From Betaproteobacteria bacterium (GTDB lineage: Bacteria > Pseudomonadota > Gammaproteobacteria > Burkholderiales > Ferrovaceae): a stretch of 53,093 nt of DNA. Positions 1-7,979 of the stretch are shown here, piece after piece. A program made the position numbers and the translations under genes. Every line of letters begins with the position of its first letter. Within the stretch, counting starts at the first letter, position 1. The notes beneath the pieces are model-generated. The model saw nothing but the letters and a program-made list of their open reading frames with translations. It did no database searches and was not told the origin of the DNA. The stretch lies in assembly GCA_028866015.1 (NCBI GenBank), contig JAGWIW010000011.1, positions 1 to 53,093 on the forward strand, written 5' to 3'.

Positions 1-983
1 GCCTTGCGCTCCGGGCTCCACCAGTAACCGGTATAGATCAGGGACGCATAACGGGGCATGAGGTCGTCTTTCAGATGCGCCACTTCCCGGTCCAGCGTGA
101 TCGATTCGATGGCGCGGTGCGCCTTGAGCAGAATCGTTCCTCCCGGGGTTTCGTAGCAGCCACGGGATTTCATACCCACATAGCGGTTTTCCACCAGATC
201 CAGTCGACCAATGCCATGCTTTCCGCCCAACCGGTTGAGTTCTGCCAGGACCTGGGCTGGGGTCAGCCGATGGCCGTTGAGGGCCACCACGTCGCCGCGC
301 TCGAATTCCAGGTCCAGATATTCCGCCTGGTCCGGTGCCGCTTCCGGCGAAACGGTCCAGCGCCACATGTCTTCTTCCGGCTCCAGGGCCGGATCTTCAA
401 GGACTTTTCCTTCATAGGAAATGTGCAGCAGGTTGGCGTCCATGCTGTACGGGCTGCCGCCTGCCTTGTGCTTCATCTCCACGGGAATGCCGTGGGCTTC
501 GGCGTAAGCCAGCAGTTTTTCGCGGGAAGTCAGGTCCCATTCACGCCACGGGGCGATCACCTTGATGCCCGGCTCCAGGGCGTAATAGCCCAGCTCGAAA
601 CGCACCTGGTCATTGCCTTTGCCGGTGGCTCCGTGGGATACGGCATCGGCCCCGGTTTCGCGTGCAATTTCGATCTGGCGCTTGGCAATCAGCGGGCGGG
701 CAATGCTGGTGCCCAGCAGGTATTCCCCTTCGTACACCGCATTGGCACGAAACATGGGAAACACGAAGTCGCGCACAAACTCTTCACGCAGGTCATCGAT
801 GTAAATCTGGCGGATGCCGAATTTCTCGGCCTTGGCACGGGCCGGCTCCAGCTCTTCGCCCTGGCCGATATCGGCAGTGAAGGTCACCACTTCGCACTGG
901 TAGGTATCCTGCAGCCACTTCAGGATCACGGAAGTATCCAGGCCGCCCGAATAGGCCAGCACCACTTTCTTGATGTCGCTCAT
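1..983 (-). CDS. argG: Argininosuccinate synthase, C-terminal end cut off by window edge
   Basis: The frame runs leftward from an ATG at 983 and is still open at base 1, so about 327 residues are visible of the roughly 400 usual for the family; the C-terminus is missing only because the window ends. The product ligates citrulline and aspartate with ATP to give argininosuccinate, the penultimate step of arginine synthesis in the cytoplasm. The N-terminal ATP-pyrophosphatase P-loop SGGLDTS is at residues 12-18 and the conserved [12 protein letters not shown] motif at 119-130. It starts 14 bases after argF ends, in the same direction, and is the third gene of an argD-argF-argG run. No promoter or terminator is visible between argF and argG, so co-transcription is likely. 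The assignment is secure. Confidence 0.97.
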   Translation of the reverse strand, partial: MSDIKKVVLAYSGGLDTSVILKWLQDTYQCEVVTFTADIGQGEELEPARAKAEKFGIRQIYIDDLREEFVRDFVFPMFRANAVYEGEYLLGTSIARPLIAKRQIEIARETGADAVSHGATGKGNDQVRFELGYYALEPGIKVIAPWREWDLTSREKLLAYAEAHGIPVEMKHKAGGSPYSMDANLLHISYEGKVLEDPALEPEEDMWRWTVSPEAAPDQAEYLDLEFERGDVVALNGHRLTPAQVLAELNRLGGKHGIGRLDLVENRYVGMKSRGCYETPGGTILLKAHRAIESITLDREVAHLKDDLMPRYASLIYTGYWWSPERK

Positions 984-997
984 GAATCCTCGATTCC

Positions 998-1915
998 TCA
1001 GTTTTGGGCCACTTGTCCCAGTATCAAATATTCCATCAGCGCCTTCTGGACATGCAGGCGGTTTTCCGCCTCGTCCCAGACCACGCTTTGCACCCCTTCC
1101 AGCACTTCCGCAGAAACCTCCTCGCCACGGTGGGCAGGGAGGCAGTGCATGAACAATGCGTTGGGCTTGGCCACCGCCATCATTTCTGCATCCACCTGGA
1201 AGTCGGCAAAATCGCGCTTGCGTTCGTCCGTTTCCGATTCAAACCCCATGCTCGTCCACACATCCGTGGTGACGAGGTCGGCGTTCCGGGCTGCCTCCAT
1301 GGGATCGGCAAACAGCGTGAGGTGGGGTTTCTCCGCCTCCGAAATCAGGGATTCGTTGATGGCATAGCCTTCCGGGGACGCCACGTGAAGCTGGAAGTTG
1401 AAAATGGCTGCCGCTTGCAGCCAGGTGCTGCACATGTTGTTGCCGTCGCCGATCCAGGCCACGGTTTTGCCAGCAATGTCTCCGCGATGCTCGATGTAGG
1501 TGAACACATCGGCCAGGATCTGGCAGGGATGAAACTGGTTGGTCAAGCCGTTGATGACCGGGACCCGGGAATAGGCAGCGAAACGTTCGATGATCGACTG
1601 GTCAAAAGTGCGGATCATCACCAGGTCCACCATGCGCGAAATGACCCGCGCCACGTCCTCGATGGGCTCGCCCCGCCCCAGCTGGGTTTCGCCGGTCGTG
1701 AGGTTGATGGACGAGCCTCCCAGCTGATGGATGCCCGCTTCGAAGGACACCCGGGTGCGCGTGCTCTGCTTCTCGAACACCATGGCCAGCATCCTGTCCT
1801 TGAGAGGATTGTAGATGGTGTACGACTTGAACAGGGCTTTGATGAGCCGCGTGCGCTCAAACAGGTATTCGAACTCGTCCTTTGTGAAATCCTTGAACTG
1901 GAGAAAATGTTTCAC
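998..1915 (-). CDS. argF: Ornithine carbamoyltransferase
   Basis: A 305-residue enzyme that transfers the carbamoyl group from carbamoyl phosphate to ornithine, giving citrulline. The carbamoyl-phosphate motif STRTR is at residues 51-55, HPCQ at 129-132, the ornithine-loop DVWTSMG near 220 and the catalytic [11 protein letters not shown] from 257. All are canonical and the length is normal for the anabolic enzyme. The start codon is GTG at 1915, two bases after the argD TGA stop, so translation is probably coupled to argD. It lies between argD and argG, an order that covers the second half of the arginine pathway in one leftward unit. Confidence 0.97.
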   Translation of the reverse strand: MKHFLQFKDFTKDEFEYLFERTRLIKALFKSYTIYNPLKDRMLAMVFEKQSTRTRVSFEAGIHQLGGSSINLTTGETQLGRGEPIEDVARVISRMVDLVMIRTFDQSIIERFAAYSRVPVINGLTNQFHPCQILADVFTYIEHRGDIAGKTVAWIGDGNNMCSTWLQAAAIFNFQLHVASPEGYAINESLISEAEKPHLTLFADPMEAARNADLVTTDVWTSMGFESETDERKRDFADFQVDAEMMAVAKPNALFMHCLPAHRGEEVSAEVLEGVQSVVWDEAENRLHVQKALMEYLILGQVAQN

Positions 1916-1917
1916 GA

Positions 1918-3090
1918 TCAGCCACCCAGGAAGCGCTTGATGATGGGAACCAGTACCGACACGATCTGTTCGGTTTCCTCATCGTTCACGATCAGGGGGG
2001 GCAGCAGGCGCACCACCTTTTCCGAGGTGACATTGACCAGCAGGCCTGCTTCCAGAGCCTGCCGGACGATATCGCCACACGGACGGTCAAGCTCCACCCC
2101 CAGCATCAGGCCCTGGCCGCGGATTTCCACCACGCCGGGCACGCCTTCAAGACCGCTTGCCAGACCCTGCCTGAGCCGTTGCCCCTGGTGCAGGGCGTTG
2201 GCCCGCAGGTTCTCTTGTTCCATGATGTCGAGCGTGGCCAAAGCCGCCGCGCACACCAGCGGACCGCCACCAAAAGTGGTTCCGTGACTTCCCGGCTTGA
2301 AGACATCGGCTGCCGGTCCCTCGGCCAGGCAGGCGCCTATCGGCACTCCCGAACCCAGGCCTTTGGCCAGCGCCATGACGTCGGGTTTGACGCCGGCATG
2401 CTGGAAGGCAAACCACTGCCCCGTGCGCCCGATGCCGGTCTGAACCTCGTCCAGCATGTAAAGCCAGCCCCGCTCCCGGCACAGGGCATGCAGCGCTTTC
2501 TGGTAGGCCATGTCCGCCACGTTGATGCCGCCTTCCCCCTGTATGGGTTCCAGCAGCACGGCCACGATGTTGCGGTTGTGCTCGGCTACGGCCTTGACCG
2601 CTTCCAGGTCGTTGTAGGGAACCCGCACAAAACCGGCCACCAGGGGCTCAAAGCCGGCCTGCGCCTTGCGGCTGCCGGTGGCCGACAGGGTGGCGATGGT
2701 CCTGCCATGCCATGCCTTTTCCATGACGATGATGGTGGGCACTTCCACCCCGCGCTGGTGGCCGTAAAGCCGGGCCAGCTTGATGGCGGCTTCATTGGCC
2801 TCAGCGCCGGAATTGCAGAAAAAAGCCTGAGACATGCCGGACAGCGCACAAAGGCGATCGGCCAGCTGCTCCTGATGCAGCACACGGTAGATATTGGAGG
2901 TATGGATCAGGGCCGCAGCCTGGTCGGCAATTGCCCTAACCAGCTTGGGGTGCGCATGTCCCACCCCGTTGACGGCAATGCCGGACAACGCATCCAGGTA
3001 GCGGCGGCCCGCTTCGTCCCAAAGCCAAGCCCCTTCCCCGCGCACAAACGCCACGGGCAGTCTTGCGTAGGTATTCATCACATGGCTCAT
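1918..3090 (-). CDS. argD: Acetylornithine aminotransferase
   Basis: A 390-residue PLP-dependent class-III aminotransferase that converts N-acetylglutamate semialdehyde to acetylornithine, and in many bacteria also acts on succinyl-diaminopimelate. Visible landmarks are SGAEANE (94-100, cofactor phosphate binding), DEVQTG (214-219) and the PLP lysine in ALAKGLGSG (K243). The ATG at 3090 has AGGGAT eight bases upstream; a second ATG four codons in (3078) gives the more usual N-terminus MNTYARLPV and is an alternative start. It is the first gene of argD-argF-argG and follows the rpsT terminator. No clear sigma-70 promoter was found in the short gap, so partial read-through from rpsT is possible. 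Confidence 0.96.
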   Translation of the reverse strand: MSHVMNTYARLPVAFVRGEGAWLWDEAGRRYLDALSGIAVNGVGHAHPKLVRAIADQAAALIHTSNIYRVLHQEQLADRLCALSGMSQAFFCNSGAEANEAAIKLARLYGHQRGVEVPTIIVMEKAWHGRTIATLSATGSRKAQAGFEPLVAGFVRVPYNDLEAVKAVAEHNRNIVAVLLEPIQGEGGINVADMAYQKALHALCRERGWLYMLDEVQTGIGRTGQWFAFQHAGVKPDVMALAKGLGSGVPIGACLAEGPAADVFKPGSHGTTFGGGPLVCAAALATLDIMEQENLRANALHQGQRLRQGLASGLEGVPGVVEIRGQGLMLGVELDRPCGDIVRQALEAGLLVNVTSEKVVRLLPPLIVNDEETEQIVSVLVPIIKRFLGG

Positions 3091-3132
3091 GAAGCTATCC
3101 CTGCAAACAAAACGTCCGTTCCAAATGAAATC

Positions 3133-3156
3133 GGCGGCGATATTGCTATCGCCGCC
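3133..3156 (-). terminator. Rho-independent terminator of rpsT
   Basis: A perfect 9-bp stem GGCGGCGAT / ATCGCCGCC with a 6-base loop lies 37 bases past the rpsT stop. On the minus strand it is followed by the T-rich stretch TTTCATTTGG. It separates rpsT from argD. The T-run is imperfect, so some read-through into the arg genes is conceivable. Confidence 0.7.
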
Positions 3157-3192
3157 GCCTGAACCTGCCCTACCGCGCGATTTCGCAGCAGA

Positions 3193-3459
3193 CTAGACGG
3201 CCATGCCCTTGACAGCTGCGGACAGGCGGCTCTTGGTTCGAGCTGCTGCATTCTTGTGAATGATTTTCTTGTCCGCGATACGGTCAATGGTGCTGGTGGC
3301 CGAGTTGAATACAGTCTGGGCCGCGGTCTTGTCGCCAGCAGCCACAGCCTTGCGAACTTTCTTGATGGCGGTGCGCAGCGTGGAACGCAGTGACATGTTG
3401 TGCGCGCGCCGCACTTCAGCTTGTCGGGCCCGTTTTTCGGCCTGAGCAGAGTTTGCCAT
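3193..3459 (-). CDS. rpsT: 30S ribosomal protein S20
   Basis: An 88-residue, very basic, Ala/Lys/Arg-rich protein. It has the S20 opening [13 protein letters not shown] and the internal block [15 protein letters not shown] that binds 16S rRNA helices. Length and composition match the family exactly. The ATG at 3459 has AGGAG eight bases upstream. It is monocistronic, with a good promoter at 3532-3560 and a hairpin terminator after the stop. It is divergent from murJ, an arrangement widespread in proteobacteria. Confidence 0.98.
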   Translation of the reverse strand: MANSAQAEKRARQAEVRRAHNMSLRSTLRTAIKKVRKAVAAGDKTAAQTVFNSATSTIDRIADKKIIHKNAAARTKSRLSAAVKGMAV

Positions 3460-3531
3460 GGTAAAGCTCCTGTGCCGTAGGCAGCCTATCCAAAGACCGC
3501 CTCGTGTAAAAGTTTCAGTGGAAAACCGTGA

Positions 3532-3560
3532 ATTCTAAGAGGTTTTCTTGGAAAAATCAA
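3532..3560 (-). promoter_or_regulatory. Sigma-70 promoter of rpsT
   Basis: On the minus strand, TTGATT (3560-3555), a 17-base spacer and TAGAAT (3537-3532) make a good housekeeping promoter. The -10 box lies about 72 bases upstream of the rpsT ATG. It overlaps the rpsT-murJ divergent region. I could not place an equally good promoter for murJ. Confidence 0.75.
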
Positions 3561-3587
3561 TCTGTGTTACCCTGAGCCAGCCTCATC

Positions 3588-5123
3588 ATGAACCTCCTCA
3601 AAGCACTGGCCCATACCAGCAGCATGACGCTGCTGTCCCGGATCCTTGGTTTTATCAGGGACGCGACTGTCGCTCATGTCTTTGGAGCAGGGGGGCTGAC
3701 AGACGCTTTTTTTGTGGCTTTCCGCATTCCCAACATGCTCCGGCGCCTGTTTGCCGAAGGAGCTTTTTCCCAGGCCTTTGTTCCCATTCTGGCCAACGCC
3801 AAGAGGCGCGAGGGAGATGAGGCGGCCCAGCACCTTGTGAATCACGTGGCCAGTGCCCTGACGCTGGTCCTGATCGGCACCACAGCCCTGGGCGTGGTGT
3901 TTGCCCCGCAGGTGGCCTGGCTGTCTGCCCCGGGTTTCCGCGCCGACCCCGGCAAGCTGGCCCTCACCGCCCAGCTGCTGCGCATCACCTTCCCCTACAT
4001 CCTGTTCATTTCTCTGGTGTCGCTGGCTGCCGGCATCCTCAATACATGGAACCGCTTCTGGGTACCGGCTTTCACGCCTGTCCTGCTCAACCTGTCTTTC
4101 ATCTTTTTCGCCCTGGTGGTGGCTCCCTGGTTTGAGCAGCCGATTGTGGCCCTGGCCTGGGGCGCCTTTGCCGGCGGCGTGATGCAACTGCTTTTCCAAT
4201 GGCCTTTTCTGAGGGCCATACGCATGCTACCGCGCTGGAGCTGGAACCCCCGCGACCCCGGTTTGCGTCGCATGCTCAAATTGATGGGGCCCGCCGTCAT
4301 CGGCGTGTCCGTGGGCCAGATCAGCATTCTCATCAGCACCATCTTTGCCTCCTTCCTGCCTTCGGGCAGCGTGTCCTGGCTGTTCTACGCGGACCGCCTG
4401 ATGGAGTTCCCCACCGGGTTGCTCGGGGCCGCACTGGGCACGATCCTGCTGCCCAGCCTGGTCAGCCACCATGCCGCCGGAGACGAGGGACGATATTCCG
4501 ACCTCCTGGACTGGGGCCTGAGGCTCACCCTCATGCTCACCCTGCCTGCCGTGGCCGCACTGGCCATCGCGGGCATACCGCTGGTGTCCACCCTGTTCCT
4601 GCGGGGAGCTTTCCAGCCGCATGATGTCCTGATGGTGCGCAATGCCCTGGTGGCCTACAGTGTCGGGCTTCTGGGACTGATTGCGGTGAAGATTCTGGCC
4701 CCCGGCTTTTATGCCCGCCAGGACATCAAAACCCCCGTAAAGATCGCCATCCTGGTACTGGGAGTCACCCAGGTCATGAACCTGGCGTTCATGACCTTCT
4801 TCCAGCACGCCGGGCTGGCCCTGGCCACCGGCTTGGGTGCCTGCCTCAATGCCAGCCTGCTCTACCGGGGCTTGCGCAAGCGCAGCCTGTACCAGCCGCG
4901 GCCGGGGTGGGCGCTTTTCCTGTTGAAACTGGGGACCGCGGTGGCCGTCATGGCCCTGCCGTTGTATGGACTGCAGGGAGACAGCAGCCTTTGGCTGACC
5001 GGAAACAGCCTGCAGCACGTCCTCCGGCTCGTTCCATTGCTGGGCGCCAGTGTCGTCGCCTACTTCGGCACCCTCTACCTGCTGGGCTTTCGCCCCAGGG
5101 ATTTCTCCCGCAGCGGAGCCTGA
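3588..5123 (+). CDS. murJ: Lipid II flippase MurJ (MviN)
   Basis: A 511-residue polytopic membrane protein with about 14 hydrophobic segments, the size and topology of MurJ, which flips undecaprenyl-linked lipid II across the inner membrane for peptidoglycan synthesis. The N-terminal signature SRILGFIRDATVAHVFGAG followed by AFRIPNMLRRLFAEGAFSQAF is diagnostic of the MOP-superfamily MurJ branch and carries the essential charged residues of the central cavity. It is divergent from rpsT. In many relatives ribF follows directly; here cysB and a TauE/SafE gene are interposed. The end is 15 bases from the convergent cysB stop. Confidence 0.97.
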   Translation: MNLLKALAHTSSMTLLSRILGFIRDATVAHVFGAGGLTDAFFVAFRIPNMLRRLFAEGAFSQAFVPILANAKRREGDEAAQHLVNHVASALTLVLIGTTALGVVFAPQVAWLSAPGFRADPGKLALTAQLLRITFPYILFISLVSLAAGILNTWNRFWVPAFTPVLLNLSFIFFALVVAPWFEQPIVALAWGAFAGGVMQLLFQWPFLRAIRMLPRWSWNPRDPGLRRMLKLMGPAVIGVSVGQISILISTIFASFLPSGSVSWLFYADRLMEFPTGLLGAALGTILLPSLVSHHAAGDEGRYSDLLDWGLRLTLMLTLPAVAALAIAGIPLVSTLFLRGAFQPHDVLMVRNALVAYSVGLLGLIAVKILAPGFYARQDIKTPVKIAILVLGVTQVMNLAFMTFFQHAGLALATGLGACLNASLLYRGLRKRSLYQPRPGWALFLLKLGTAVAVMALPLYGLQGDSSLWLTGNSLQHVLRLVPLLGASVVAYFGTLYLLGFRPRDFSRSGA

Positions 5124-5131
5124 ACGGCTCC
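5115..5131. terminator. Small hairpin at the murJ/cysB convergent junction
   Basis: GGAGCC-TGAAC-GGCTCC, a 6-bp stem spanning the murJ stop codon and lying just before the cysB stop. There is no strong T-run right after it on either strand. It could be a weak bidirectional terminator, and it is the only candidate in a 15-base gap. Confidence 0.3.
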
Positions 5132-5138
5132 AGCCTCA

Positions 5139-6071
5139 TCAGTTTTCAGGCTCGCTTTCCAGGGCTTGCCGGACGACCGTCCGGGTCAGCCTGGGAGCAA
5201 ACAGCTCGATGAAATCGTACGTGTACTGCCTCAGATAGGCCCCCTGGCGAATGCCGATGCGGGTGGTGCTGTCTTCGAACAGATGGCTGACATCCCGGGC
5301 GCGCAGGCCTCTGTCCCTTTCCGGATCGTAGGCCATGGCGGCAATGATGCCCACGCCCATGCCAAGCTCCACATAGGTCTTGATCACATCGGAATCCAGG
5401 GCTGTCAGCACCACGTTCGGGGTCAGTCCTTCGCGCTCGAACGCCTGGTTGATTTTGGATCGCCCGGTGAAGGCGTAATCGTAAGTAATCAGCGGATAGG
5501 TTGAAAGTTCCCTGAGGCTCATCCCGTCACGCTCCAGCAGGGGATGTTCCGGCGGAACCACGATGCTGCGATTCCATTGGTAGCACGGAAGCACCCGCAA
5601 ATCGGCAAACTGGTCCAGTCCTTCGGTGGCGATGGCAAGGTCGGCCCGCCCGGACACGACCTCTTCCGCCACACTGACCGGATTGCCCTGGTGCAGGGTC
5701 AGCCGGACCTGGGGATAGCGCTCGGAAAAACGGGCAATGACCTGCGGCAGGACATATCGGGCCTGGGTATGCGTGGTGGCAATCCTGAGCGTGCCCGTAT
5801 GCTGGCTGCTGAACTCCCGCCCGGCTTCCTTCAGATTCTTCGCTTCAAGCAGGACGCGCTCCGCGATCGACAATATTTCCTTGCCGGGCTCCGTGATGCT
5901 GACCACGCGCTTGCCGTTGCGGACGAATATGTCCACCCCCAGTTCGTCCTCCAGCAGACGGATCTGCTTGCTGACCCCGGGCTGGGACGTGTGCAGGTTT
6001 TCGGCTGCCTGGGAGACATTCAAGCCGGCCTGCGCCACTTCCACCAGATACCTCAACTGTTGCAGCTTCAT
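5139..6071 (-). CDS. cysB: LysR-type regulator CysB
   Basis: A 310-residue LysR-family regulator. The winged HTH occupies about residues 1-60 (LVEVAQAGLNVSQAAENLHTS), and the effector domain carries the CysB/Cbl features TTHTQARYVLP and the Thr-rich sulfate/acetylserine pocket. In enterobacteria CysB with O-acetylserine activates sulfate assimilation genes; here the target set is inferred. The ATG at 6071 has GGAGGG seven bases upstream. It is divergent from a TauE/SafE transporter across an AT-rich 126-base gap, the normal layout for a LysR regulator and a target. E. coli CysB is slightly longer (324), so this is full length. Confidence 0.93.
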   Translation of the reverse strand: MKLQQLRYLVEVAQAGLNVSQAAENLHTSQPGVSKQIRLLEDELGVDIFVRNGKRVVSITEPGKEILSIAERVLLEAKNLKEAGREFSSQHTGTLRIATTHTQARYVLPQVIARFSERYPQVRLTLHQGNPVSVAEEVVSGRADLAIATEGLDQFADLRVLPCYQWNRSIVVPPEHPLLERDGMSLRELSTYPLITYDYAFTGRSKINQAFEREGLTPNVVLTALDSDVIKTYVELGMGVGIIAAMAYDPERDRGLRARDVSHLFEDSTTRIGIRQGAYLRQYTYDFIELFAPRLTRTVVRQALESEPEN

Positions 6072-6197
6072 TGCGCGCCCTCCATTTAGAACTTTGGGTT
6101 ACATAAAGCTAACACAATATTACTTAATTTATCTATAGCTCTCTGGGTAAGATGCCGTATTTGCCACTGACGTGACGGCCCGCGCCCGGAGAGTTGA
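6072..6197. promoter_or_regulatory. AT-rich divergent control region between cysB and the TauE/SafE gene
   Basis: 126 bases that include a markedly AT-rich core (about 6105-6140) in otherwise GC-rich DNA. LysR-type regulators usually bind such divergent regions and control both their own gene and the neighbour, so CysB sites are expected here. I could not assign -35/-10 boxes confidently on either strand. GGAGGG near 6074-6082 (minus strand) and GGAGAG just before 6198 are the ribosome binding sites. Confidence 0.5.
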
Positions 6198-6962
6198 ATG
6201 GAATGGTCATACGCAGCTTCTGGGTTGCTCGGCGGGTTTATGGTCGGCCTCACCGGCGTGGGTGGCGGCTCCCTCATGACGCCTCTGCTGGTCATGGTCT
6301 TCGGCATTTCCCCTTCCACGGCAGTCGGCACCGACCTGCTGTATGCAGCAGCCACCAAAGCCAGCGGGGTGTGGGCCCACCATCGAAAAGGCAACGTGGA
6401 CTGGCGGGCCACGGGCCTGCTCATGCTCGGAAGCGCCCCGGCAACCCTGATCACACTGGTTGCCCTGCGAAACTTCAAACCGACTCCCGGCTTTGAAAGC
6501 GGCATCCGCCATGGCCTCGCACTGGCATTGGCCCTGACCGCAGCCGCCTTGCTGTGCGGCCTTTTCAACCGGCGCTGCAGCCTCACCCCGGGGCAAGGGC
6601 AGGCTGCCCGCCCCCTACTGCTTACCGTGCTTCTGGGGGGACTGATCGGCACGCTGGTCACCGTATCCTCCGTGGGTGCCGGCGCCCTGGGGACAGCCGT
6701 ACTGGTGGCCCTTTACCCGAAAATGCCGATTGCGCGCATCGTCGGCACGGACATTGCCCATGCCGTGCCGCTGACACTGCTTGCCGGCCTGGGCCATTTC
6801 ACCTTGGGCCACGTCAACCTGGGCCTGCTGGGCAATCTCCTGGTGGGCTCCATTCCCGGCATCTGGCTCGGATCACTCCTCAATGCCCACATTCCGGAAC
6901 GGGTATCGCGCATGGTGCTGTCTGCACTGCTGCTGCTGATTGCGGCCAAAATGGGGTTTTGA
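6198..6962 (+). CDS. TauE/SafE family sulfite/organosulfur exporter
   Basis: A 254-residue membrane protein with roughly eight hydrophobic segments and the two internally related halves of the TauE/SafE (DUF81) family. Each half carries a Gly-rich signature: GLTGVGGGSLMTPLL near residues 17-31 and VSSVGAGALGTAVL in the second half. The family includes sulfite, sulfoacetate and organosulfonate exporters, but substrate cannot be read from sequence. Its divergent position to cysB suggests a sulfur oxyanion and CysB control. Start ATG 6198 follows GGAGAG. A separate ATG further down starts ribF, 80 bases after this stop. Confidence 0.88.
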   Translation: MEWSYAASGLLGGFMVGLTGVGGGSLMTPLLVMVFGISPSTAVGTDLLYAAATKASGVWAHHRKGNVDWRATGLLMLGSAPATLITLVALRNFKPTPGFESGIRHGLALALALTAAALLCGLFNRRCSLTPGQGQAARPLLLTVLLGGLIGTLVTVSSVGAGALGTAVLVALYPKMPIARIVGTDIAHAVPLTLLAGLGHFTLGHVNLGLLGNLLVGSIPGIWLGSLLNAHIPERVSRMVLSALLLLIAAKMGF

Positions 6963-7042
6963 GGACCCAGCCCCAGGCACGGGGCGGCACTGGCAGAGAT
7001 GAATTGAATGGCGATAAAATCAGCCCTTTGCCTGCCAGCGTC

Positions 7043-7978
7043 ATGCGCATCCACTTGGGAATCCCGGGCCCCTTCGAACGCCCCATGGCCCTGACCATCG
7101 GAAATTTCGATGGGGTCCATCTGGGCCATCAGGCCATGCTGCATGCCCTGAAACTGGCTGCAGCTCCCCTGGGCCTGCCCACGGGCGTGGTGACTTTTGA
7201 GCCTCATCCGCGGGAGTACTTTTCACCCGGGGACGCGCCCCCTCGCCTCACGACCCTGAGGGAGAAGCTGGAACTGCTTGATGCCGCCGGCATGGAACAT
7301 GTGTTCGTCCTGCGTTTCAGGCAGGCGCTGGCCACCTTGCCGGCTGAAACGTTCATCAGCGAATGGCTCGTACGCCGCTTGCGTGCCCGCTGGCTGCTGG
7401 TGGGGGACGATTTTCGTTTTGGCGCCCGGCGCGCCGGCGATTTCGAGATGCTGCGCAACGCCGGCAACCGTTACGGGTTTGAATGTTTTTCCCTGTCCAG
7501 CATCATGGCCGCAGGGCGCCGGGTCTCCAGCAGTGCCGTGCGGGAAACCCTGGCCGCCGGGCAGCTGGATCTGGCCGGGCAGTTGCTGGGCCGGCCGTTT
7601 TTCATGAGCGGCCGGGTCATGCCTGGCAAGCAGCTGGGCCGGACTTTGGGCTACCCCACGGCCAACATCCGGGTGGGAAAACGGATTCCGCCCCTGTCAG
7701 GGATATTCGCCGTTTCCGTGGCCGGCCTCGGCTCAAAGCCGCTGCCTGCAGTGGCGAGCCTGGGCACGCGGCCCACCATCAGCAGCGATGGGGAATACCT
7801 GCTGGAAGTGCACCTCTTCGAATTCGACCAGGACATCTATGGCCACAGGATTCATGTGCATTTCCTGCACAAGTTGCGGGATGAAGCACGGTTTGAAAGC
7901 CTGGAGGCACTGACCCGGCAGATGGCTTGCGATGCGCAGGCTGCACGGGATTATTTTGCGCAACAAGCGACTTTTTGA
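7043..7978 (+). CDS. ribF: Bifunctional riboflavin kinase / FAD synthetase
   Basis: The 311-residue product makes FMN from riboflavin and then FAD. The N-terminal nucleotidyltransferase domain has [13 protein letters not shown] near residues 16-28; the C-terminal flavokinase domain has the [20 protein letters not shown] motif. The open frame extends upstream without homology, so the ATG at 7043 was chosen because the protein then begins just before the first conserved strand. It opens a tight operon ribF-ileS-lspA-molybdoenzyme-ispH; ileS starts two bases after the ribF stop. No FMN riboswitch is visible upstream. Confidence 0.96.
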   Translation: MRIHLGIPGPFERPMALTIGNFDGVHLGHQAMLHALKLAAAPLGLPTGVVTFEPHPREYFSPGDAPPRLTTLREKLELLDAAGMEHVFVLRFRQALATLPAETFISEWLVRRLRARWLLVGDDFRFGARRAGDFEMLRNAGNRYGFECFSLSSIMAAGRRVSSSAVRETLAAGQLDLAGQLLGRPFFMSGRVMPGKQLGRTLGYPTANIRVGKRIPPLSGIFAVSVAGLGSKPLPAVASLGTRPTISSDGEYLLEVHLFEFDQDIYGHRIHVHFLHKLRDEARFESLEALTRQMACDAQAARDYFAQQATF

Positions 7979-7979
7979 C

